DNA from: AC-32 sp963755635
GTDB taxonomy: Bacteria > Actinomycetota > Thermoleophilia > Gaiellales > Gaiellaceae
Assembly (NCBI GenBank): GCA_963755635.1
Contig: CAVWKS010000025.1
Coordinates: 1-64,000 of the forward strand
DNA length: 64,000 nucleotides
Direction: 5' to 3'
In this document: piece by piece, positions 17,183-25,909 of the stretch
Position numbering within the stretch: position 1 is the first letter of the stretch
How the letters are laid out: each line of letters starts with the position of its first letter
Notes under the pieces: model-generated
The model's database searches: none
The model's input: only the letters and a program-made list of their open reading frames with translations
What the model was told of the DNA's origin: nothing
Position numbers and translations under genes: made by a program

Positions 17183-18482
17183 CCTGCTTGCGCCTGTTCG
17201 AGCGCTGTGTCCAGCGATCGAGGAGCACGGCCAGGAGGCCGATCGCCAGGATCGCGATGAACGTCTCCGGCGCGTTCTGCGCGGTGTCGACGGCGAAGAA
17301 GCCGAGCACGATCGCGGTCACCGAGATCGCCAGCAGGACGATCGCGGTGTTGCTGCCCGTGTCGGCGCGGCGGCGGTAGCCGGCGAGCCCGACGAGCAGG
17401 AAGATCACCAGAGCCACTGCGCTCCCGACCGACGCGATCGCCGAGAGGTCGACGAGGTTCGCCACGAGCAGCACCAGGCCGCCGGTGATGAGCAGGCCGC
17501 TGTGCTTGCCGAGACGCGTGCCGGGGCCGAAGAACGAGGGGAAGAGCTCTTCCTGGGCCAGCATCCCGGTCAGGTTCGAGGAGGCGTAGAGCGTCGCGTT
17601 CGTCGCGCCGGCCGTCGAGAGCAGCGCCGCGATCGCCATCACCGTGAAGCCGGCGTCGCCGAGCGCTGGCCGTGCCGCCTCGGCGATCGCCGTCTCGCCG
17701 AACTTGATGACCTCCGCCACCGTGAGGGTGCCGAAGACGCCGAGCGAGATCAGCACGTAGACGACGGTGGTGATGCCGAGCGCGCCGTACATCGCCCGCG
17801 GCAGATTGCGCTTCGGGTTGACCATGTCGCCCGCGGCGAACGTGATCACGTTGAAGCCTAGGTAGGCGAAGAACGTGAGCGCGACGCTGGCGATGATCTT
17901 CGAGCCGGACGGATAGCTGCTGAAGGCGAGCTTGTGGAGGTCGATGTCGAAGATCGTCACCCAGATGAAGAGCCCGAAGACGACGAGCACGCCCGAGACG
18001 ATCAGCGACTGCGCGAGGGCGACGACCTTCGTGCCCACCAGGTTGACGCCCACCATCAGGATGATGATCAGCGTGATGAACAGGTGATCCCAGCCGCTGC
18101 TCGCGTTCTCGCCGACGAAGAGGGACTTCGCGTAGCTGCCGAACGAGACGGCGATCATCGCGGTCACGATCACGATCGCGGCGATGTAGCCGAGCCAGGA
18201 AGCCACGCCGACCAGGCGGCCCCGTCCGAAGCCCTCGATCAGGTACGTGATCAACCCGCCCGAGGACGGATAGCGGGTGCCCAGCTTGACGCACACGTAG
18301 CCGACCAGCAGCGCGACGAAGCCGCCGATCAGGAACGAGAGCCAGACGGCGGCGCCGGCGATCGCGCCCGCCTCGCCGAGCAGGGCGAAGATGCCGGCGC
18401 CGATCATCGAGCCGACGCCGAGGAAGGTCGCGCTTCGGACGCTCAGCGCCTTCGTGGGGTCTGGCGCCGTCGGTTCGGTCAT
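17142..18482 (-). CDS. APC family amino acid permease
   Basis: This 446-residue protein has 12 predicted transmembrane helices and the APC signature GVGSMIGAGIFALLGEAG in helix 1. It would import an amino acid or amine by symport or exchange; the substrate is not evident. It starts 2 bases after the MFS gene stop and is the last gene of a three-gene operon with the phosphodiesterase and the exporter. Confidence 0.9.
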   Translation of the reverse strand: MTEPTAPDPTKALSVRSATFLGVGSMIGAGIFALLGEAGAIAGAAVWLSFLIGGFVALLVGYVCVKLGTRYPSSGGLITYLIEGFGRGRLVGVASWLGYIAAIVIVTAMIAVSFGSYAKSLFVGENASSGWDHLFITLIIILMVGVNLVGTKVVALAQSLIVSGVLVVFGLFIWVTIFDIDLHKLAFSSYPSGSKIIASVALTFFAYLGFNVITFAAGDMVNPKRNLPRAMYGALGITTVVYVLISLGVFGTLTVAEVIKFGETAIAEAARPALGDAGFTVMAIAALLSTAGATNATLYASSNLTGMLAQEELFPSFFGPGTRLGKHSGLLITGGLVLLVANLVDLSAIASVGSAVALVIFLLVGLAGYRRRADTGSNTAIVLLAISVTAIVLGFFAVDTAQNAPETFIAILAIGLLAVLLDRWTQRSNRRKQASPGVPASPAARG

Positions 18483-18484
18483 CT

Positions 18485-20095
18485 CTACGGCGCCCGCGGC
18501 TGCGTCTTCGGGATCCGCTGGGTCAGAGTCAGCGCGACGATCGTCATCAGAGCCAGGATCGCGAGCGCAGCCTTCAGGCCCTTGATCCGCGCGTCGCGGT
18601 AGGCGGTGACCGCGGCCTCAGAGGCCTTCGAATGGACGTGCGCGTCGTCGAGCGCCTGCTGGAGGTCCGCGTCCGAGATGAACGGGACGCCGCTGGCCAG
18701 GTTCACCTGAGCCTCCGACTTGACGCGCGACGGGATCGCGTCGCTCGACTCGATGTTGTTCAGGAACGCGGTCGACATCGCCGCGATCAGCAGGGCGCCG
18801 GCGAGCGCCGTCCCCATCGAGGCGCCGAGGTTCGTCGCGGTGTTCTGGATCCCGCCCACCTCGGGGGCCTGGTCGTCGGGAACGGCCGAGACAGTGACCG
18901 AGCCGAGTTGCGAGGCAAGCGCGCCGATCCCGAGCCCGATCAGCAGCATCGGCAGCAGCACGATCTCCGGGCCGGAGTCGACGTCGAGCGCGCCGAGCAG
19001 GACCACGGTCCCGAGGAGGAGGAAAAGCAGACCGATCCGCACCACCCGGCGCGGGTTGGCGTTCGGCCGCAGGCGCGGGATCCCGATCGCCGCCGCGAGC
19101 AGGGTGATCGAGAGCGGCGTCAGCCTCGCGCCCGTCGCCAGCGCCGAGAGGCCGAGGCAGACGGAGAGGTAGAGCGGCACGACGAAGAACAGGCCCGCCT
19201 GGGCGAGGTACTGGAAGAAGAACATCGTCAGGCCGCCTGTGAGCTGCTTGTTCTTCAGCAGCGCCGGCTGGATGAGCGGCTCCTTTCCCTGTGCCTCCCG
19301 GCGCGCCTCCCATTGCAGGAAGAGCCAGAGCACCGCGAACCCGCCGAGCACGAGCCAGATCACCGGCGAGAGCCCCCACCACGAGGTGGCGCCCGGCCGC
19401 GGCTTGATCCAGCCCCACTCGCCGGAGCGCAGCACGCCGAAGACGAGCAGGCCGAGCCCAACCGCCGAGAGCACCGAGCCGACGACGTCGAGCTTCGGCC
19501 GCGTCTCCGGCGGCGCATCCTCGATCTTGCGGGCGAGGATCAGGATCAGGATCACGATCAGCACCTCGCCGGCGAAGACCCAGCGCCAGGAGAAGTACGT
19601 GGTGAAGATGCCGCCGATCAGCGGGCCGACCGCGACGGCGATGGCGCCTGCCGCCGCGACCATCCCATACGCGGCCGGGCGGCGCGCGACCGGGAAGTTC
19701 CCGGCGACGAGCGCCACGATCGCGGGCAGGATCAGCGCCGCGCCAACGCCCTCGAGGAACGACCAGCCGAAGAGGAGCACCGGCAGGTTCGGGGCGATCG
19801 AGGTCGTGAACGAGCCGCAGCCGTAGATGACGCAGCCGATCGCGAAGGCGCGCTTGCGCCCGATCATCGCGCCGATCTTCGCTCCCGTGATCATCAGCGA
19901 CGCCATCACCAGCGTGTAGGCGGTGATCGCGCCCTGGATCCCGGTGACCGTGGTGCCGACGTCCTTGGCGACCGTCGCGATCGAGACGTTCATCACCGAG
20001 GTGTCGAGCGTCATCAGGAACTGGGCTGCCGCCAGCGTCAGCAGGACAACCGAGGTCGCCTTCGCCATCGGGGCCGCTGCGGCCGTTGTCGTCAT
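18485..20095 (-). CDS. MFS transporter, DHA2 (EmrB/QacA) family
   Basis: This 536-residue drug:H+ antiporter-type exporter has 14 predicted helices. Helix 1 carries the DHA2 motif LDTSVMNVSIATVAKD, and the loop 2-3 motif GAMIGRKRAF is present. A hydrophilic loop of about 70 residues precedes the last helix. Its ATG overlaps the stop of the phosphodiesterase gene (ATGA). Substrates of the family are hydrophobic or cationic compounds; the target is unknown. Confidence 0.9.
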   Translation of the reverse strand: MTTTAAAAPMAKATSVVLLTLAAAQFLMTLDTSVMNVSIATVAKDVGTTVTGIQGAITAYTLVMASLMITGAKIGAMIGRKRAFAIGCVIYGCGSFTTSIAPNLPVLLFGWSFLEGVGAALILPAIVALVAGNFPVARRPAAYGMVAAAGAIAVAVGPLIGGIFTTYFSWRWVFAGEVLIVILILILARKIEDAPPETRPKLDVVGSVLSAVGLGLLVFGVLRSGEWGWIKPRPGATSWWGLSPVIWLVLGGFAVLWLFLQWEARREAQGKEPLIQPALLKNKQLTGGLTMFFFQYLAQAGLFFVVPLYLSVCLGLSALATGARLTPLSITLLAAAIGIPRLRPNANPRRVVRIGLLFLLLGTVVLLGALDVDSGPEIVLLPMLLIGLGIGALASQLGSVTVSAVPDDQAPEVGGIQNTATNLGASMGTALAGALLIAAMSTAFLNNIESSDAIPSRVKSEAQVNLASGVPFISDADLQQALDDAHVHSKASEAAVTAYRDARIKGLKAALAILALMTIVALTLTQRIPKTQPRAP

Positions 20096-22131
20096 GACTG
20101 CGACCCGACCAGCTCGGCCGTCGGCTCCGGCGCCGCCGGCGTCCCCTGGAGGTCGCGGCGCCACCCGAGCAGCAGCTCGTTGACCGCGGCCGCGCCGACG
20201 AGCGGCGCCTCCGGCACCGCCAGCTCGGCCGGGTGGAGCACGAACGGCCGTGTCTGCGGGCCGCCGATCCCGCCGTGGAAGGAGATCAGCTCCTCGAACG
20301 CGCAGCCCTCCTCGAGAGCGGGGTCGTAGAAGCTGCCGACGAGGATGTCGGCTGCGTGGGCGAAGCCGGAGGCGCGCAGGAGATGCTGCGGCGCGTTCGG
20401 AGCGAACTGCGCCAGGGGATCCACGCCCTCGACCTTGCCGCTCTCGAGGCGGCGGATGCCACTCGAGCCGAGGACCAGCGGGCCGTCGTTCGTCGAGTGC
20501 ACGAGCAGCCAGCCCAGGTGCGGATGCTCGCGCAGGGCCGGCAGGAGACGGGGATGGCGCGCCTCGATCTCCTCGAGGCTGAGCCGGCGCGGCTCGTCCA
20601 ACAGGTAGATCAGGCCGAGGTTCCCGGAGGCGAGCACGACGACGTCTCGCCCGCTGACGTCCTTCTTCGACTGCTTGGGCGCCTTCCGGCCGGACGCCTC
20701 GTCGACCGCGCGGCCGACCGCCGTCTGGTTCTCGTCGCCGGCCTCGACCTGCGCGACGTCCGCGCTGTCGACAGACTTGCGGACCAGCTCTTCGAGGTCG
20801 TAGCCGTTGCGCTGCTTGAAGGTCGCACCCTGGGTCTGGCCGTGGTCGGAGAGAACCACGAGCTCGTACGGCCGCGGCGCGTACCGGCGGGCGCGATCGA
20901 TCCGGCCAAACTGCTGGTCGAGCTTGCGTAGCGCCTCCATCGTGTCGGCCCGCTCGAGGCCGGAGTGATGGGCGACCTCGTCATAGCTCGAGAACGTCGC
21001 GTAGATCGCGGGCCTTCCCTTCATCATGTCCGTGAGGACGCCGTAGACGATCAGGTCGCGGACGACCACGCAGAGCGCCGCGCGCAGGAACGGGTAGATG
21101 CCGCCCCTGTGGCCACGCGGCGTCACGTCCCGCCGCCGCTGCTGCGCGGCAGCGACCACCTCGAGCATCACTTCCCACCCGAACAGCACGAGCGAGCGCA
21201 GGACGTTGAAGCCGTTGGCGAAGAACGCGCGGTAGCCGGGGTTCGCGTGCCGTTCCGCCTCGCTCCTGCTGGCGGTCAGGATCACGTGGTCGGCCTCGCC
21301 CGAGAGGAGGTTGCCGCGGCTCGCGCCGCCGTTCGCGAGCAACCCGCGCCCGCACAGGTGGCGCCGCTCGATCTCGGCGCAGTCGGCCGGCGCCGAGCAG
21401 ACCATGATCGTCGCGGTCTCCTTCTCGACCCAGCGGAAGGCCGGGATGTCGTCGTTCGACCCCAGCAGGATGCCCGCCTGGCTCGCCCCGGTCTGCGACG
21501 ACAGGTCGGTCTCCCATTCCGTGAGCCGGTACGACCCTTCCTCGAGCCAGCGCGCCATCGTGGGAACGCTTCCGTTGCGCATGGCCAGCTGCAGGACCGG
21601 CAGCGCCAGGCCGTCGATCTCCAGGAAGACGATCCCCGGAACGCTCGTCTCTTCACGGTCGTGCGAGCGGCGGGCGATGCGCTGGATCACCCGCAACGAA
21701 TACGTGTCGTCGTCGTTCGTGCCGAGCACGACGTTGAGCACGACGCCGACCGCCGACGCGGCCAGCGCGACACCGAGCGCCGACCAGAACGAATCAACGG
21801 TGAGGTCGCCGTTGGTGAGGTGGTCGGCCGCGAGCAGGATCGCCGCGTCGAGGGCGAGCACGACGAGAAAGCCCAGGAGCGCCATGAACGGCAAGCGCAG
21901 CGCGGCGACGAGCGGCGGCAGGATCGCGTTCAGGACTCCGATCGCCGCCGCGGCGACGAGCGCGGCACGGTAGTCGTGGACGACGGCGCCGGGAACGATC
22001 GCCGCCGCGACGAGGAGTGCGAGCGCCGAAAGGGCCCAGGCGAGCAGCAGGCGGAACACGTGGAAGCGCGGCCGCCCAGCCTCCCAGGTCGGCTGCTCCC
22101 CGTAGGCGGGCTGCGCGGGCGTGCTCGTCAT
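20092..22131 (-). CDS. Membrane-anchored alkaline-phosphatase-superfamily protein
   Basis: This 679-residue protein joins four N-terminal transmembrane helices (about residues 25-145, resembling the holin 4TM/DUF4TM module) to an alkaline-phosphatase-superfamily nucleotide-pyrophosphatase/phosphodiesterase domain. Visible motifs are FLEIDGLALPVLQ (metal-binding Asp) near residue 168, a Thr/Ser nucleophile region GASQAG, and VVLSDHGQTQG near residue 445. No signal sequence separate from the helices is seen. The gene is first in an operon with MFS and APC transporters and is driven leftward by box F. Confidence 0.8.
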   Translation of the reverse strand: MTSTPAQPAYGEQPTWEAGRPRFHVFRLLLAWALSALALLVAAAIVPGAVVHDYRAALVAAAAIGVLNAILPPLVAALRLPFMALLGFLVVLALDAAILLAADHLTNGDLTVDSFWSALGVALAASAVGVVLNVVLGTNDDDTYSLRVIQRIARRSHDREETSVPGIVFLEIDGLALPVLQLAMRNGSVPTMARWLEEGSYRLTEWETDLSSQTGASQAGILLGSNDDIPAFRWVEKETATIMVCSAPADCAEIERRHLCGRGLLANGGASRGNLLSGEADHVILTASRSEAERHANPGYRAFFANGFNVLRSLVLFGWEVMLEVVAAAQQRRRDVTPRGHRGGIYPFLRAALCVVVRDLIVYGVLTDMMKGRPAIYATFSSYDEVAHHSGLERADTMEALRKLDQQFGRIDRARRYAPRPYELVVLSDHGQTQGATFKQRNGYDLEELVRKSVDSADVAQVEAGDENQTAVGRAVDEASGRKAPKQSKKDVSGRDVVVLASGNLGLIYLLDEPRRLSLEEIEARHPRLLPALREHPHLGWLLVHSTNDGPLVLGSSGIRRLESGKVEGVDPLAQFAPNAPQHLLRASGFAHAADILVGSFYDPALEEGCAFEELISFHGGIGGPQTRPFVLHPAELAVPEAPLVGAAAVNELLLGWRRDLQGTPAAPEPTAELVGSQS

Positions 22132-22140
22132 CCGCGGACG

Positions 22141-22213
22141 ATTCTCGGCGGAGGCCTGCGGTACCGCGTCATCCGTACGGGACGATGTGCGGGCCTGAAT
22201 GTGCCGGAATCCT
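22141..22213. promoter_or_regulatory. GGRYGATGC-box promoter F (divergent pair)
   Basis: The dyad at 22166-22188 has arms GCGTCATCC and GGACGATGT. Leftward, GAGAAT lies at 22146-22141. Rightward, AATCCT lies at 22208-22213. Both begin 31 bp from the centre. The left ATG (22131) is 46 bp from the centre, and a right-hand GTG (22223) is also 46 bp from it. Confidence 0.65.
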
Positions 22214-22222
22214 CGGTTGCGG

Positions 22223-22906
22223 GTGCCGGAGAGCTCGAACATCGAGATCGCCCACCGCGTCCACGAGGCGGGCGAGCACCACGCGCCACGGCGCCGCCAC
22301 GAGGCCGCCATCGAGATCGGCGAGGCGTTCCTGCTCGCGCTCGTGGCGATCGCGACCGCCTGGAGCGGCTACCAGTCGGCGCGCTGGGACGGCCGCTCGG
22401 CCAAGCTCTACGGGACGTCGGCTCGGATCCGGCTCACGGCGACGCAGAACACGACGCGCGGCGGCCAGGAGGCGCTCTACAACGCCACGACGCTCAACTT
22501 CTGGGTCCAGGCGACACTCGGCGGCAAGACAGCGCTGGCCCAGGCCTACGAGAAGCGCTTCCTCCCCGAGTTCCGCCCGGCGTTCCACGCCTGGCTCGCG
22601 ACCAACCCATTGACCAACCCGCGCGCGCCGCCCGGGCCGATCGCCATGCCCCAGTACCACAACACGCATAGCGCGCTGGGCGCCCGCCAGAACGAACACG
22701 CAACGGTGGTGTTCGAGCAGGGAGCGTCGGCGCGCGAGACCGGCGAGAAGTACGTGCGAACGACCGTCCTGCTCGCGACCGTCCTGTTCCTGATCGCGCT
22801 CAGCCAGCGGTTCGGCCTCTTCAAGCTGCGCGTCGGGCTGCTCGCAGTGGCGCTGGTGCTGCTCGCTTTCGCGGTCGTCTCGATCTCCACCTACCCGCGC
22901 ATCTGA
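22223..22906 (+). CDS. DUF4337-like membrane protein
   Basis: This protein of about 227 residues has one N-terminal helix (EAFLLALVAIATAWSGYQSARWDG) and two C-terminal helices, with a long soluble region between. The layout resembles DUF4337 proteins, whose function is unknown. The GTG at 22223 is chosen because box F predicts a transcription start near 22220; an in-frame ATG at 22199 is the alternative. Confidence 0.6.
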   Translation: MPESSNIEIAHRVHEAGEHHAPRRRHEAAIEIGEAFLLALVAIATAWSGYQSARWDGRSAKLYGTSARIRLTATQNTTRGGQEALYNATTLNFWVQATLGGKTALAQAYEKRFLPEFRPAFHAWLATNPLTNPRAPPGPIAMPQYHNTHSALGARQNEHATVVFEQGASARETGEKYVRTTVLLATVLFLIALSQRFGLFKLRVGLLAVALVLLAFAVVSISTYPRI

Positions 22907-22908
22907 GC

Positions 22909-22957
22909 GGGTCGTCCCGAACGGATGATGCCGCGGGGGCGGATACACGCCTGAATT
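22909..22957 (+). promoter_or_regulatory. GGRYGATGC-box promoter G
   Basis: The dyad is at 22909-22931 with arms GGGTCGTCC and GGATGATGC. The hexamer at the standard offset is CTGAAT (22951-22956); TGAATT one base later is equally possible. The start codon at 22992 is 72 bp from the centre and is preceded by AGGAGG, giving a leader of about 28 bases. Confidence 0.55.
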
Positions 22958-22991
22958 CGCATGGACCGGTCGAATCGACTAGGAGGCGCCT

Positions 22992-23165
22992 ATGTGGTGG
23001 GGTATCGGCTTCGGAGCACTGCTGTACCTGGTGATCGCGTTCACGCTCGGGATGATGACGCTGAGGAAGGGACACTGGGTGATGTTCATCCTCGGCATCT
23101 TTCTTCCGCTCTTCTGGCTGATCGGCGCACTGATCCCGCCGACATCGACCGCCGGCGCGGCGTAG
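22992..23165 (+). CDS. Small two-helix membrane protein
   Basis: This 57-residue protein consists of two hydrophobic helices linked by a short basic turn (TLRKGHW). It has a strong Shine-Dalgarno AGGAGG 5 bases before the ATG. No family is recognised. It heads a likely operon with the class II amidotransferase (10-base gap) and the NfeD-like gene. Confidence 0.75.
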   Translation: MWWGIGFGALLYLVIAFTLGMMTLRKGHWVMFILGIFLPLFWLIGALIPPTSTAGAA

Positions 23166-23175
23166 ATCGGAAGCC

Positions 23176-24015
23176 ATGTGCCGCTGGCTCGCATACTCAG
23201 GGTCGCCCGTCAGCCTGGACGACCTCCTCTACCGGCCCGAGCATTCGCTGATCGACCAGAGCCTCCACTCGACGATGGGCGCCGAGACCACGAACGGCGA
23301 CGGCTTCGGGGTCGGCTGGTACGGCAGCGAGAGCACGCCCGGCGTCTACCGCAGCATCGAGCCCGCCTGGAACGACCGCAACCTGCATGACCTGGCGGCG
23401 CACATCCACTCCCCGCTCGTCTTCGCGCATATCCGCGCGGCGATCGGCTCGGCCGTTCAGCAGACGAACTGCCACCCGTTCCGCCACGGAAAGTGGCTCT
23501 TCATGCACAACGGGTTCATCGGCGACTTCGACAAGGTGAAGCGCGACCTCGTGCTTGCCGTCGACCCATCGCTCTACGCGTCGATCGAAGGCTCCGCCGA
23601 CACCGAGGTCTTCTTCTACCTCGCGCTCACGTTCGGGCTCGAGGACGATCCCCCGGCAGCCGTCGGCGCAGCGGTAGGCCTGATCGAAGAGGTCGGCCGG
23701 AAGCACGGCGTCGAGCACCCGATCCAGATGACGGTCGCCACCACCGACGGCAAGACGATCTGGGGGTTTCGCTACTCGAGCCAGGGCGAATCGCGGTCGC
23801 TCTTCTACTCGACCGACGTGCCGACCTTGCAGGCGCTGCACCCCGAGCTCGAGATCCTCTCCGTGCTCTCCGAGGAGTCGCGGCTGATCGTCTCCGAGCC
23901 GCTGCGCGACCTCCCGGGCGCCTGGAACGAGGTGCCGGAGTCGAGCTACGGCGTCGTCCAGGAGGGCCAGGACGAGCTGCACCCGTTCACGCCGAAGTCA
24001 CCTGTCGCGGCGTAA
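23176..24015 (+). CDS. Class II glutamine amidotransferase domain protein
   Basis: This 279-residue protein begins MCRWLAYSG, so Cys2 becomes the N-terminal nucleophile after methionine removal. NGDGFGVGWY and the FMHNGFIGDF segment complete the Ntn-hydrolase glutaminase site. It matches the stand-alone YafJ/EgtC-like group, which lacks a synthetase domain; EgtC removes gamma-glutamyl groups in ergothioneine synthesis. No ergothioneine genes are nearby, so the substrate is open. Confidence 0.9.
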   Translation: MCRWLAYSGSPVSLDDLLYRPEHSLIDQSLHSTMGAETTNGDGFGVGWYGSESTPGVYRSIEPAWNDRNLHDLAAHIHSPLVFAHIRAAIGSAVQQTNCHPFRHGKWLFMHNGFIGDFDKVKRDLVLAVDPSLYASIEGSADTEVFFYLALTFGLEDDPPAAVGAAVGLIEEVGRKHGVEHPIQMTVATTDGKTIWGFRYSSQGESRSLFYSTDVPTLQALHPELEILSVLSEESRLIVSEPLRDLPGAWNEVPESSYGVVQEGQDELHPFTPKSPVAA

Positions 24016-24027
24016 GAGGCCGGCTTC

Positions 24028-24396
24028 GTGCTGATCTTTCTCGCCGTCGCGCTCCTGTTCGTCCTTCCGTCTCCCTGGAACCTCGTCGGCTTCCTCGTCG
24101 TCCTCCCGCTCTGGGTGGCCGAGCTCTTCGGCTGGAACCGGACCGTCAAGAACCGGCGGAAGGTCGTCGGCGCGCAGACGCTGATCGGCAAGGAGGCGAC
24201 CGTGACTCAGCCGTGCCGCCCGAACGGGCAGGTTCGCCTGGACGGCGAGACCTGGGAGGCGCGCTGCGACGAAGGCGCCGATCCGGGCGACAAGGTGCGC
24301 GTCGTCAGCCGCGACAAGCTGGTGCTAGTCGTCGAGCGGGCTGATCGGGCGAGCGGGCCCGGGTCCGAGGGCCCGCCCACCACGTCTGTGCGCTAG
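24028..24396 (+). CDS. NfeD-like membrane protein
   Basis: This 122-residue protein has two N-terminal hydrophobic segments and a C-terminal OB-fold-like beta domain (LIGKEATVTQPCRPNGQVRLDGETWEARC), the arrangement of short NfeD proteins that partner with stomatin-like proteins or membrane proteases. No stomatin gene is present here. GTG start; probably co-transcribed with the amidotransferase gene. Confidence 0.75.
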   Translation: MLIFLAVALLFVLPSPWNLVGFLVVLPLWVAELFGWNRTVKNRRKVVGAQTLIGKEATVTQPCRPNGQVRLDGETWEARCDEGADPGDKVRVVSRDKLVLVVERADRASGPGSEGPPTTSVR

Positions 24397-24405
24397 CTAG
24401 TCGCG

Positions 24406-24936
24406 CTAGCTCGTCGGGGCCGCCTCGGCGGACATCGCGCCGATGGCCACGAGATCGGCCGGATGGACCCACTCGTCGGCGAGCACGATTCCGTCGTTCG
24501 CGGCGATCTTGTCGCGGAGCGGAATCGCCCAGCGGTGCTCGATCAGGGCCACCGCGGCCGTCTTCCCCTCCGGGATCGCGTCGGCGACGTACCAAACGTC
24601 CGCGTCGTCGAACATGTGCCCGTCGGACATCTCGGCGGCACCGGCGCCCATGGCGGACTCCAGCTCCTCGTCGCCTCTCCCCGCTCCGATCAGGCCTCCG
24701 ACGATCGCCCCGAAGTCCTCGGCCTCGCTCTTGCTGAGGTCGCTGATCTGAACCGACTCGAGCTCGCCGTTGACGTTCTTGACGATCATCAGGTCGATCA
24801 GGCGGACGATGTCTGCGTCCTTGAGCCGCTCGAGCTCCGGCATGATCTGGCCGTCGAAGCTGGTGCGGTCGAACCCGAGCACGAGCAGCTGGACGGGGCC
24901 GAAGGGCAGCGTGGCCGTTCCCTCGTCGCCACTCAT
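24406..24936 (-). CDS. DUF6325-like protein
   Basis: This 176-residue acidic soluble protein contains FGPVQLLVLGFDRTSFDGQI and DIVRLIDLMIVKN, typical of the DUF6325/DUF1269-like group of unknown function. Its ATG overlaps the stop of the SHOCT gene (ATGA), a pairing I associate with other actinobacteria. Box H controls the operon. Confidence 0.75.
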   Translation of the reverse strand: MSGDEGTATLPFGPVQLLVLGFDRTSFDGQIMPELERLKDADIVRLIDLMIVKNVNGELESVQISDLSKSEAEDFGAIVGGLIGAGRGDEELESAMGAGAAEMSDGHMFDDADVWYVADAIPEGKTAAVALIEHRWAIPLRDKIAANDGIVLADEWVHPADLVAIGAMSAEAAPTS

Positions 24937-25220
24937 GACACACCCGCCAGGATCTTGGCCTTCTGTGCGTCGAACTCGGCCTGGGTCAGGATGCCCTGGT
25001 CCTTGAGCTCGGCGAGCTTCTGGAGCTGCTCGACCATGTCGGTCTGCGGCGCTGCCGCCGGTGCCGCTGCCGGTGCTGCCTGCTGCGCCTCGAGCTCGGC
25101 GATCCGAGCGTCCTGGTCGTACTCCGCCTCGCGGCCCTGTTGCGTTCGCTTGCCGGCGTGGTAGGCGACCCCGCCCACCACGGCGGCGCGCATCAGGGGC
25201 CGTCGTCGTCTCCCAAACAT
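24933..25220 (-). CDS. SHOCT domain protein
   Basis: This 95-residue protein has a basic N-terminus, a short hydrophobic segment (AAVVGGVAYHAG), an Ala/Pro-rich linker and a C-terminal SHOCT motif (LQKLAELKDQGILTQAEFDAQKAKIL). SHOCT motifs mediate oligomerisation in small membrane-associated proteins. GAGG precedes the ATG. It is first in an operon with the DUF6325-like gene. Confidence 0.88.
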   Translation of the reverse strand: MFGRRRRPLMRAAVVGGVAYHAGKRTQQGREAEYDQDARIAELEAQQAAPAAAPAAAPQTDMVEQLQKLAELKDQGILTQAEFDAQKAKILAGVS

Positions 25221-25259
25221 CTGCGTACCTCGCTTTCCACTTCCGTTTACCTCACCGCC

Positions 25260-25333
25260 AGACTCGCGTCTCCGACACGCGCCTGCATCACCCCAACCGG
25301 GCGATGCAGGAGTGGCCGGGGTCGCGGTTAGCT
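25260..25333. promoter_or_regulatory. GGRYGATGC-box promoter H (divergent pair)
   Basis: The dyad at 25285-25307 has near-perfect arms GCATCACCC and GGGCGATGC. Leftward, GAGTCT is at 25265-25260, exactly 31 bp from the centre. Rightward, TTAGCT is at 25328-25333, 32 bp from it. Start codons lie 76 bp (left) and 72 bp (right) from the centre and both have Shine-Dalgarno sequences. Confidence 0.7.
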
Positions 25334-25367
25334 GCCGTACAAGGCAACGGGTAGGAGGTGTTGTTGG

Positions 25368-25814
25368 ATGAGAACGACACAGGACTACGACGCGGGCGCG
25401 GGCTACACCCGAACCGCCCCGGCGTACGAGAGCGACGGGACAGGCTTCGGCTGGATTGTCTTCGCGGCCTCGATGCTTGCCCTCTCGGCTCTGTGGAACA
25501 TCTTCGACGGGATCGCGGCGATCTCGGGCGCGCACGTGTTCGTCGCGAACGCGAACTACGTCTTCAGCGACCTGAACACGTGGGGCTGGATCATGTTGTG
25601 CCTCGGAATCCTCCAGGGCTTCGCAGCCATCACCGTCGTGAGCGGCAGCGAGTTCGCGCGCTGGTTCGGGATGGCGAGCGCCGGGCTGAACGCGATCGGC
25701 CAGCTGGCGTTCGCGCCGGCCTATCCATGGTGGTCGCTGGCGATGTTCTCGATCGACATCCTGATCATCTACGGCCTCGCGGTGTACGGCGGGGCGAAGC
25801 TTCGCCAGGGCTGA
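25368..25814 (+). CDS. DUF7144-like four-helix membrane protein
   Basis: This 148-residue protein has a polar, Tyr/Thr-rich N-terminus of about 25 residues and four transmembrane helices. The pattern FAASMLALSALWNIFDGIAAI is like DUF7144 proteins of unknown function common in actinobacteria. AGGAGG is placed 12 bases before the ATG. It is a single-gene transcript ending at the hairpin at 25826-25867. Confidence 0.8.
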   Translation: MRTTQDYDAGAGYTRTAPAYESDGTGFGWIVFAASMLALSALWNIFDGIAAISGAHVFVANANYVFSDLNTWGWIMLCLGILQGFAAITVVSGSEFARWFGMASAGLNAIGQLAFAPAYPWWSLAMFSIDILIIYGLAVYGGAKLRQG

Positions 25815-25825
25815 TGCGGAGAGAT

Positions 25826-25867
25826 CTGGGGCGGCGCCGTAACCGGACGGAACCGGCGCCGCCCCAG
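25826..25867 (+). terminator. Hairpin terminator after the DUF7144-like gene
   Basis: A perfect 14-bp inverted repeat has arms CTGGGGCGGCGCCG (25826-25839) and CGGCGCCGCCCCAG (25854-25867) around a 14-base loop. It lies 12 bases after the stop at 25814. There is no T run, as is common for GC-rich actinobacteria. Confidence 0.75.
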
Positions 25868-25909
25868 CGCGCTGCGGGCTGACGGCGTGCCACAGGCGGC
25901 AATCAAACG

